From Spirochaetota bacterium (GTDB lineage Bacteria > Spirochaetota > UBA4802 > JAFGDQ01), in NCBI GenBank assembly GCA_016932015.1, contig JAFGDQ010000043.1, positions 39,454 through 103,453 of the forward strand: a DNA stretch of 64,000 nucleotides. Direction: 5' to 3'. This document shows, piece by piece, positions 8,336 through 14,866 of this stretch; position 1 is the first letter of the stretch; every line of letters starts with the position of its first letter. A program made the position numbers and the translations under genes. The notes beneath the pieces are model-generated. The model ran no database searches. It had not been told where the DNA came from and saw only the letters and a list, made by a program, of their open reading frames with translations.

Positions 8336-8583
8336 GGATATTTTCCGGTAGTTAACTACTTCGGATTTTAAAAAATATTTATCATCTAGTGAATTCAAGC
8401 ATCATAGAATAGTCATGAAGTTCATTTCCATAATTAACATAGAAGTCAATGCAGGACATTATTTATTTAAATGAGGGCATTCCAAAGTAATAGAATCCTC
8501 CTGTTAATTATAAGAAAAGATAAAATATCACGGGACTGATATTGAATCTGAAATCTGAATGAACGGAATATTTTAAAAAAAAC

Positions 8584-8613
8584 TTGACAATTTAAGTTAG
8601 TTAAAACTAATTA
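8584..8613 (+). promoter_or_regulatory. Candidate promoter with DtxR-like box, methyltransferase pair 2
   Basis: TTGACA (8584-8589), 18-base spacer, TAATTA (8608-8613), with TATATT just after as an alternative -10. The 19-mer at 8592-8610, TTAAGTTAGTTAAAACTAA, matches the classical DtxR box (TTAGGTTAGGCTAACCTAA) at 14 of 19 positions by eye and covers the -10. Confidence 0.55.
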
Positions 8614-8660
8614 TATTTTATAGTTAAAAATTCCACAGGATTGCAAGAGGAATTATTTTT

Positions 8661-8685
8661 TTGAACAAAAATGAACAATGTTCAT
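8661..8685 (+). promoter_or_regulatory. Putative TetR operator upstream of methyltransferase pair 2
   Basis: TTGAACA (8661-8667), three bases, then the perfect palindrome ATGAACAATGTTCAT (8671-8685). Same three-half-site layout as 1996-2020. Confidence 0.6.
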
Positions 8686-8708
8686 TTTTAAATTATTAAA
8701 TAATAAAA

Positions 8709-8818
8709 GCTCCTCGCGGCAATGCTGCAAGGTATCAAAAACTTTAATTTAGTAACCCCGCTTTTAGCGGAATTTTGCAGCATAGCTGCGGAGAATGTCC
8801 CGCAATAAATTTCGGGGA
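8709..8818. repeat. Structured palindromic (REP-like) element
   Basis: Outer arms GCTCCTCGCGGCAATGCTGCAA (8709-8730) and TTGCAGCATAGCTGCGGAGAA (8775-8795) form an imperfect long inverted repeat. It encloses the hairpin CCGC-TTTTA-GCGG (8758-8770) and is followed by TCCCG/CGGGGA (8798-8818). GC content is above the surroundings. It occupies the leader between the second promoter and the 8866 gene within the 530-bp gap 8336-8865; the rest of that gap is AT-rich with no gene. It could be an interspersed REP element or a structured leader. Confidence 0.45.
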
Positions 8819-8865
8819 TAACTCAAAGGAAATTAAATAATCTGAAGATAATAACGGAGTAAGAA

Positions 8866-9423
8866 ATGTCATTTTACACGGAACTGCACATTGGACTATG
8901 GAATGCCTGGATAGGAACCGCAATAGCCCTGGGCGCGCAAACACTGTTTACCATGCTGAAGCCGGAGGCAAGAAAGCGACTTTTTAATATGTCCTGGTAT
9001 ACGTCAAAAGACAAAATTGCAGCCTATCTCAGCATGCTGCTTATGTATGGAATGATAATATTCAGCATATGGGTTCCCTTCAAGACCGGAACCGCCTGGT
9101 TTTATACGGGGCTCGTAATATTCCTGGCAGGATTGATTTCAAGTCTTATTGCATTGAAAAATTACGCAGATACACCACAGGACGAAGCAATTGTAAAGGG
9201 TATTTACAGGATATCGCGAAACCCGCTGTATTTCTTTTATTCCGTAAAAATGCTAGGAATCTGTATTGCCTGTGCCTCGCTTCCCATGTTTATTTTCTGG
9301 ATAATATATAACATCCCCACTCATTTAATCATAATAGGAGAAGAACGCTACTGCCTTGAAACCTATGGGGACTCATTCAAGGAATACATGAAAAAGGTAC
9401 CCAGATATTTTTTATTTTTTTAG
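8866..9423 (+). CDS. ICMT/PEMT-like integral membrane methyltransferase (second copy)
   Basis: 185-residue paralog of the 7787-8335 protein with the same layout: several transmembrane helices, YADTPQDEAIVKGIYRISRNPLYF, then EERYCLETYGDSFKEY and a VPRYFLFF end. GGAG 8 bases upstream supports the start. It leads a second methyltransferase pair, followed 24 bases later by a UbiE-like soluble enzyme, mirroring the first pair in reversed order. It has its own promoter region carrying both operator types. Whether the two membrane enzymes act on the same substrate at successive positions is unknown. Confidence 0.85.
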   Translation: MSFYTELHIGLWNAWIGTAIALGAQTLFTMLKPEARKRLFNMSWYTSKDKIAAYLSMLLMYGMIIFSIWVPFKTGTAWFYTGLVIFLAGLISSLIALKNYADTPQDEAIVKGIYRISRNPLYFFYSVKMLGICIACASLPMFIFWIIYNIPTHLIIIGEERYCLETYGDSFKEYMKKVPRYFLFF

Positions 9424-9447
9424 GACATCTGTTACATGGAGGAAATC

Positions 9448-10068
9448 ATGAGTATCACCCGAATAAGAGAAAATTTTATTGACCGTACAGCCCGTAAACC
9501 TGAAGGCAAAATGGCGGTCAGAAACTACAATAATCCAAAAGCGCATTACAAATCTTTTAACGCTATTATGAAACTTCTTCAGCTGAAACCTGAAGACACA
9601 TATTGCGAAATCGGATGCGGGGGCGGAGTTCTTCTAAGAATAGCGCTTGAAAAAGCAAACAAAGCCTCAGCCATAGATCACAGCCCGGATATGGTTGACC
9701 TTGCACAAAAAAATAACGAGACCGCAGTAAAGCAGAAAAGAGCTGAAATACTGCCCGGAGATGCTGAAAAGCTGCCATGGAAGGATAATTCTTTTTCAGC
9801 ATGCGGATGCGCTAATATGTTCTTCTTTATTGAGTATCCTCAAAAAGCACTTGGAGAAATCTACCGGGTATTAAAACCCGGCGGACGCTTTGCAATGGCA
9901 ACCATGAGTAAAGGAATTTTGGGAAAATTAACCTTTGGAATTTTATATAAATTAAAAATTTACTCAAATAAAGAAATGCATCAAATGTTCACCATGGCCG
10001 GATTCTCAAATATAGTAATCAATAACAATTTGGGATGGCTGCAAATGTGCTATGCGGAAAAAACGTAA
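9448..10068 (+). CDS. Class I SAM-dependent methyltransferase, UbiE/Methyltransf_11 type
   Basis: About 206 residues with SAM motif I CEIGCGGGVLLRIAL, motif II region AIDHSPDMVDLAQ, the LPWKDNSFSACGCANMFFF motif IV and YRVLKPGGRFAMATMSKG. The ORF track starts at 9436, but that ATG is part of the GGAGG ribosome site for the ATG at 9448, which I prefer. It is coupled to the membrane methyltransferase upstream and ends inside a strong stem-loop. A small-molecule methylation role in the metal-uptake island is inferred from context only. Confidence 0.85.
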   Translation: MSITRIRENFIDRTARKPEGKMAVRNYNNPKAHYKSFNAIMKLLQLKPEDTYCEIGCGGGVLLRIALEKANKASAIDHSPDMVDLAQKNNETAVKQKRAEILPGDAEKLPWKDNSFSACGCANMFFFIEYPQKALGEIYRVLKPGGRFAMATMSKGILGKLTFGILYKLKIYSNKEMHQMFTMAGFSNIVINNNLGWLQMCYAEKT

Positions 10069-10103
10069 CCGGAGACGGGAAATAAACTTACCGGTTACGT
10101 TTT
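10060..10103 (+). terminator. Stem-loop terminator after methyltransferase pair 2
   Basis: Perfect 13-bp stem AAAACGTAACCGG (10060-10072) / CCGGTTACGTTTT (10091-10103), overlapping the stop codon and ending in a short T run. It separates the methyltransferase unit from the ABC transporter operon. Confidence 0.65.
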
Positions 10104-10188
10104 GAAAAACCGGTAGTTTAAATATTTTTAAACATTATGACAGGGTATTTCTGATTTAATAGAATATTTTGACAGAGGAGAAAATCTT

Positions 10189-12018
10189 ATGGCAGAAAAA
10201 TCAGTTTATGAAAAACATCTAACTAAAAACAAGAAAACAGGAATAACCAGGCTTCTTCAGATTGCCGGTACAAAAAAAATATATCTTATAGCAGGCGGGA
10301 TTCTCAGCATTCTTGCAGTACTAGCCCAGATTACTCCATTTATTACTATTTATCTTCTTGTAAAAGAACTCATTACAAACATCGGCAATATACATGCAAT
10401 TGATACGGATTACGTATGGCAGCTTGCGTGGGTAACAATTGCAGGAATAGGAATTTTCGGAATCCTGACATATTGCTCCGGCATGCTCTCACATATTGCT
10501 GCGTTCAATATTTTGTATGAAATCAGGACAAGTCTTGCGGAAAAACTCGCGCGAATGCCAATGGGATACTTTACTTCAAGAACCACAGGAGGAATAAAAA
10601 AAATCCTTAATGAAGATGTTGAACGCATAGAGCTTTTTGTAGCTCATCATACAATGGATATCATTCAGGCAGTAATGCTTCCGGTTGTGTCGCTTATCTT
10701 TTTGTTTATCTTCGACTGGCGCCTGGCCCTGGGCGCGTTAGTTCCTGTTCCATTAGCGTTGATAGCTCAGGGGTCAATGTATAATAAGGGGGCAGTGCAG
10801 TTATATACAAAATGGCAGGAAAAGCTATCAGCCATGAATGCAACCATTGTTGAATATGTAAGAGGCATGCCTGTTGTGAAAGTCTTTAATCAAACCGTAA
10901 ACGCATTCAAACGCTTTTCAGATGATGTCCATGCGTATCGTGACCTGACATTGTACTGGATTAAAGTTACAGCTACGTCTTTTTCAGGATTTCTCACTCT
11001 TCTAAGTTCAAGCGCTGTCTTTATTCTTCCAGTTGCAATATTCCTTTTGTATTCAGTCCCTGAAGACAGTTATTCGAGCCCAGTTACAACGATATTTCTC
11101 TTTCTTTTTATAGGGATGGGGATTGCCACACCGCTCTTCAAGCTGATGTTTTTAATGTCTTACATAACCCAGATCAGCACTGGTCTGGTTGAAATCGATA
11201 ATATCCTGAACGGTGAGGAAATTTCCGCAGCGTTAAGCCCTCTGGAACCTAAAGACACTTCTATTGAATTCAGCAATGTCAGTTTTGCTTACGGCGATGA
11301 CACGGTACTAAAGAATATTTCTTTTTCCGTTCAGCCGGGAACAGTTACAGCGCTTGTCGGCCCTTCAGGAGGAGGCAAAACAACTGTAGCAAATCTCATT
11401 GGTCGATTATGGGATATAGAAGAAGGCGAAATTAAAATCGGCAGAACAAATATCAAGAACATGGAAATAGAGAATCTGAATAATACCGTATCAATGGTAT
11501 TTCAGGATGTATTTCTTTTCTTTGATACTATCGAAGAAAACATACGCATGGGAAATATAAATGCCTCCTTTGAAGATGTAGTTTCAGCAGCAAAAGCTGC
11601 ACAAATTCACGAATTTATTGAAACTCTTCCGGAGGGATACGGCACTTTAATAGGAGAAAAAGGCACATATCTCTCAGGAGGAGAGCAGCAGAGGATATCT
11701 CTTGCCAGAGCAGTTCTTAAAGATGCTCCGATCGTCGTGCTTGACGAGGCCACCGCTTATGCGGATCCCGAAAACGAAGCAAAGATACAGGCTGGGTTGT
11801 CCAAAGTGCTTAAAAATAAAACAGTAATTATAATCGCTCATCGCCTTTATACAATCACTGACGTGGACCAGATACTTGTTATAAATAACGGCCAAATTGA
11901 AGAGTCAGGTACCCATAGGGAACTCACCTCCAGCGACGGCTTGTACAGACATCTCTGGAACATTCATACAAAAGCAAGAGACTGGAACATAAACAATGAA
12001 ACGGAGGCCTTAGCATGA
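10189..12018 (+). CDS. ABC transporter permease/ATPase half-transporter (YbtP/IrtA-like)
   Basis: 609 residues: six-helix type IV (exporter-fold) membrane domain (about 1-330) fused to an ATPase domain (about 350-600) with Walker A GPSGGGKTT, signature LSGGEQQRIS, Walker B IVVLDEAT and the H-loop IIAHRL. The D-loop reads AYADPENE rather than the usual SLDPENE. A GAGGAG ribosome site precedes the ATG, and the last codon overlaps the partner gene (ATGA), indicating a heterodimer. Paired half-transporters of this fold next to a siderophore receptor recall YbtP/YbtQ and IrtA/IrtB, which import metal-siderophore complexes. Export of a methylated product is the alternative. Confidence 0.88.
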   Translation: MAEKSVYEKHLTKNKKTGITRLLQIAGTKKIYLIAGGILSILAVLAQITPFITIYLLVKELITNIGNIHAIDTDYVWQLAWVTIAGIGIFGILTYCSGMLSHIAAFNILYEIRTSLAEKLARMPMGYFTSRTTGGIKKILNEDVERIELFVAHHTMDIIQAVMLPVVSLIFLFIFDWRLALGALVPVPLALIAQGSMYNKGAVQLYTKWQEKLSAMNATIVEYVRGMPVVKVFNQTVNAFKRFSDDVHAYRDLTLYWIKVTATSFSGFLTLLSSSAVFILPVAIFLLYSVPEDSYSSPVTTIFLFLFIGMGIATPLFKLMFLMSYITQISTGLVEIDNILNGEEISAALSPLEPKDTSIEFSNVSFAYGDDTVLKNISFSVQPGTVTALVGPSGGGKTTVANLIGRLWDIEEGEIKIGRTNIKNMEIENLNNTVSMVFQDVFLFFDTIEENIRMGNINASFEDVVSAAKAAQIHEFIETLPEGYGTLIGEKGTYLSGGEQQRISLARAVLKDAPIVVLDEATAYADPENEAKIQAGLSKVLKNKTVIIIAHRLYTITDVDQILVINNGQIEESGTHRELTSSDGLYRHLWNIHTKARDWNINNETEALA

Positions 12019-13811
12019 AAAAATTCCTTGGTACAATAACAAACAACAGCATTGGACTGATGAAAAAACCGGTAATAATGGAAATCATTCAGTCCATTCT
12101 TCAGGGGCAGCCGTATTTCATAATCCTTATGGTTATGCTTGAGCTTGTCAGGCCGCTGACCTTCCCCGGAGCAGAACTCAACTTCACAAAGCTTATTATG
12201 CTTAACATCTGGCTACTCGTATCAATTTTACTGTTATTTCTTGCTGGCAGGTCTATGTATAAAGAAGAGCACAGTGCAGCATATACAGTCGGAGCTGAAG
12301 GCCGGCTTGCTCTCGGAGAATATCTGCGAAAATTGTCAATGGGTTTTTTTAAAGGACACGACCCCGGCGACCTTACAGCCCTTATGCTTAAAGACTACGC
12401 GAACGTTGAAATCATGATCAGCCACCTGATTATGGCTGCAATTGGTGCCATCGTTCTTCCCCTGGTTTTTTTATTATTCCTTGTACCGTTTGACTGGAGA
12501 ATGACACTGATAACACTTGCTCCTGTACCGTTTTCACTGGCAGCTGCAATAATCGCCAAAACAATTGTTTTTTCTCTCGGTAAAAAACAGATAGGAGCAC
12601 AGAATGCAGCAGCCTCAAGAATGCTGGAATATCTTGATGGCATGAAAAATATAAAAGCCTTCAATCTTCACGGATCTAAATTTGTCAGACTCAAAAACGC
12701 GTTTTCAGATCTGAAAAAGAAAAGCATAAAACTGGAAGCAAGTGCGGGGCCGGCTGTAATCACAGGAATCTGGATACTGAACGCGGGAACGGCAGCTATT
12801 ATGGTTTCAGGAATATTTTTCATATTAAACGGCAGCCTAAGTATTCCCTACTTCCTCCTTTTCCTTATTATCGGTACCAGGATGTACGATCCTCTTGCAA
12901 AAGTATTAAGTACTTTTGCCGAACTAAGCTATTACTCTGTTTCTGCAAAACGTATCGCCAGCATTTTTCACACTAAACCTCTTCCTGAACCCGAAAAATC
13001 TATCAGGCCTGTTTCGTATGATATTGAATTCAGCAATGTCCGGTTTCATTACCACGAAACTGATGTTCTGAAAAATGTCAGCTTTTCTATAAATCAAAAC
13101 ACAATGACTGCCCTTGTAGGAGTGTCAGGATCAGGGAAATCCACTATCACAAGGCTCATTGCACGCTTCTGGGATGTAAATGAAGGCGAAATTAAAATCG
13201 GGGGGATTCCGGTTACTGATATAAGAACAGAAGACCTGCTTGCCGACATAAGCATGGTTTTTCAGGATGTATATCTTTTCAATGATACGATTATGGGCAA
13301 CATCAAAGTCGGCAAATCCGATGCTACAGAAGAGGAAGTCATTGCCGCGGCAGAAAAAGCACACTGTCATGAATTCATAAAAAAGCTGCCGAACGGATAC
13401 TGCACCATGGTTGGAGAAGGAGGCTCAACTCTTTCAGGCGGTGAGAAACAGAGAATCTCAATAGCCAGGGCTATTCTTAAAAACGCTCCCATTGTTCTGC
13501 TGGATGAAGCAACAGCATCTCTTGATCCTGAAAACGAATTATACATTCAGGAGGCAATAGAACAGCTGGTTAAGAGAAGAACACTTATCGTAATTGCACA
13601 CAGATTAAGCACAATTACACATGCAGATCAAATACTCGTTCTTTCGGACGGTAAAATCTCGGAGAAAGGAACACACAGCGAACTTCTTGATGCTGCAAAC
13701 GGAATATATTCAGGGATGTGGCATGAGCAGAAAAAAGCTCATTACTGGAAATTAAAATCCGATCAAACGGCATCAATAATAAATAGAAACAATAAAGGTA
13801 AAGCACTATGA
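12015..13811 (+). CDS. ABC transporter permease/ATPase half-transporter (YbtQ/IrtB-like)
   Basis: 598-residue partner of the preceding gene, with the same domain order. The membrane domain covers about residues 1-320. The ATPase has Walker A GVSGSGKST, signature LSGGEKQRIS, Walker B IVLLDEAT with a canonical D-loop SLDPENE, and H-loop VIAHRLS. The two ATPase domains thus differ in their D-loops, a common feature of heterodimeric transporters. Its start is translationally coupled to the first subunit and its stop overlaps the start of the small membrane protein at 13808. Substrate direction cannot be told from sequence. Confidence 0.88.
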   Translation: MKKFLGTITNNSIGLMKKPVIMEIIQSILQGQPYFIILMVMLELVRPLTFPGAELNFTKLIMLNIWLLVSILLLFLAGRSMYKEEHSAAYTVGAEGRLALGEYLRKLSMGFFKGHDPGDLTALMLKDYANVEIMISHLIMAAIGAIVLPLVFLLFLVPFDWRMTLITLAPVPFSLAAAIIAKTIVFSLGKKQIGAQNAAASRMLEYLDGMKNIKAFNLHGSKFVRLKNAFSDLKKKSIKLEASAGPAVITGIWILNAGTAAIMVSGIFFILNGSLSIPYFLLFLIIGTRMYDPLAKVLSTFAELSYYSVSAKRIASIFHTKPLPEPEKSIRPVSYDIEFSNVRFHYHETDVLKNVSFSINQNTMTALVGVSGSGKSTITRLIARFWDVNEGEIKIGGIPVTDIRTEDLLADISMVFQDVYLFNDTIMGNIKVGKSDATEEEVIAAAEKAHCHEFIKKLPNGYCTMVGEGGSTLSGGEKQRISIARAILKNAPIVLLDEATASLDPENELYIQEAIEQLVKRRTLIVIAHRLSTITHADQILVLSDGKISEKGTHSELLDAANGIYSGMWHEQKKAHYWKLKSDQTASIINRNNKGKAL

Positions 13812-14065
13812 CAAAAGAACTTCTAATTACGGGACTATCTTTCGGACTTTTTGTCATATGCCCGCGGATGGCGGGAATGACACATATTATCAGTAAACAT
13901 TCATCAGTTTCCATGGTAACAACAGTGTTGCTCGGTCTTGCTGTTTCAGTTCCGATCATTCTTCTTATGGTTATTGTCTTCGGGAAATTCGGAGTTTTTG
14001 GCGCGCTTACATTCTGTGTTATTACTGATCTTGGAGCAGCCTGGCTGATGAAAGAAATTGACTAA
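13808..14065 (+). CDS. Small membrane protein, apparently truncated by an in-frame stop
   Basis: 85-residue hydrophobic protein with two to three membrane helices (ELLITGLSFGLFVICP, VTTVLLGLAVSVPIILLMVIVF). Its ATG overlaps the stop of the ABC gene. After the TAA at 14063-14065 the same frame stays open for 32 more codons to 14164 and encodes another good helix, ETLIIAVFVIIGVKIAP. The original protein was therefore probably about 118 residues. This may be a recent nonsense mutation, an assembly error or a two-part product. I do not recognise the family; by position it is an accessory of the transporter. Confidence 0.6.
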   Translation: MTKELLITGLSFGLFVICPRMAGMTHIISKHSSVSMVTTVLLGLAVSVPIILLMVIVFGKFGVFGALTFCVITDLGAAWLMKEID

Positions 14066-14198
14066 AAAGCAGGTTTTGAAACCCTGATAATTGCAGTCTT
14101 TGTAATCATAGGAGTTAAAATTGCTCCAGCAGTTTCAGGATATGTTTCCGGACTTCTGAAATAATTCAGAATGATAAATCTGAAGAAGGAGAAATAAA

Positions 14199-14465
14199 AT
14201 GATAATTAAAACCCTTATGATATTAAACAAAGGAATTTTAAATACTTATGAAGATATTGCAGATGAACTTGATATCACAACAGATTTCGCAAAACATCTG
14301 GTACATGAACTGGTAAGACTGGGATATCTGCAGGAATACAGGTTCGCCTCTTGTAACTGCGGTATGAGAACATGCATACACTCAGAAAGAGGAGCAAAAT
14401 CGGTATACTGTTCAAGAGCCCCGACCATATGGGAATTAACAGAAAAAGGAAAATATGCAATTTAA
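14199..14465 (+). CDS. FeoC-like winged-helix protein with cysteine cluster
   Basis: 88-residue winged helix: NTYEDIADELDITTDFAKHLVHELVRLGYL (about 15-44) is a DNA-binding HTH, then a cysteine group (Cys52, Cys54, Cys59, Cys71) in CNCGMRTC...YC that could hold an iron-sulfur cluster or zinc, then a C-terminal strand (IWELTEKGKYAI). A good AAGGAG site precedes the ATG. Its position just before feoA-feoB suggests a FeoC-like iron or redox sensor. FeoC in enterobacteria is similar in size and also pairs a winged helix with cysteines, but it lies after feoB. Homology to true FeoC is uncertain. Confidence 0.65.
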   Translation: MIIKTLMILNKGILNTYEDIADELDITTDFAKHLVHELVRLGYLQEYRFASCNCGMRTCIHSERGAKSVYCSRAPTIWELTEKGKYAI

Positions 14466-14590
14466 GACAAAAATCGAGACAGCAATAAAAGTACTTCCCG
14501 CAGCGGGGAAAATTATACAGCAGGATTGTAAGCAGCAATCTGATTTGGAGCGCTTTCAGAAATTATGACAGCAGAATAAGAATTTTTCAT

Positions 14591-14602
14591 TGTTCTTGAA
14601 CA
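14591..14602 (+). promoter_or_regulatory. Everted TGTTC-TT-GAACA dyad upstream of feoA
   Basis: TGTTCTTGAACA uses the same half-site sequence as the TetR-type operators but in everted order, 34 bases before the feoA ATG. It may be a chance match or a variant site. Confidence 0.25.
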
Positions 14603-14635
14603 CGCTCCGAATATTTTTTATCAAGGAGATATATT

Positions 14636-14866
14636 ATGAATACACTTGATTCACTTAACAACGGAGAACAAGCAATTATTCACAAATTTTCAGGCGGAAA
14701 AAGCTTTATTAACAGAGTCGCAGCGATGGGATTTACACTTGAAGCAGAGGTAACCATGATCTCAAAACGCGGGAGAGGACCAGTAATTGTTTATATACGA
14801 GACTCTGAAGTTGCATTAGGTCGCAGTGAAGCGGAAAAAATAATAATTAAGGAGAACCTAAAATGA
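14636..14866 (+). CDS. feoA: Ferrous iron transport protein A
   Basis: 76-residue SH3-like cytoplasmic protein. It has the FeoA pattern: SLNNGEQAIIHKFSGG, then FINRVAAMGFTLEAEVTMISKRGRGPVIVYIRDSEVALGRSEAEKI. FeoA is needed for FeoB function, probably as a regulator of its G domain. The gene has a strong AAGGAG ribosome site, and its stop overlaps the feoB ATG (ATGA), as expected for a tight feoAB unit. The 170 bases before it, back to the winged-helix gene, contain an everted GAACA dyad. Confidence 0.93.
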   Translation: MNTLDSLNNGEQAIIHKFSGGKSFINRVAAMGFTLEAEVTMISKRGRGPVIVYIRDSEVALGRSEAEKIIIKENLK

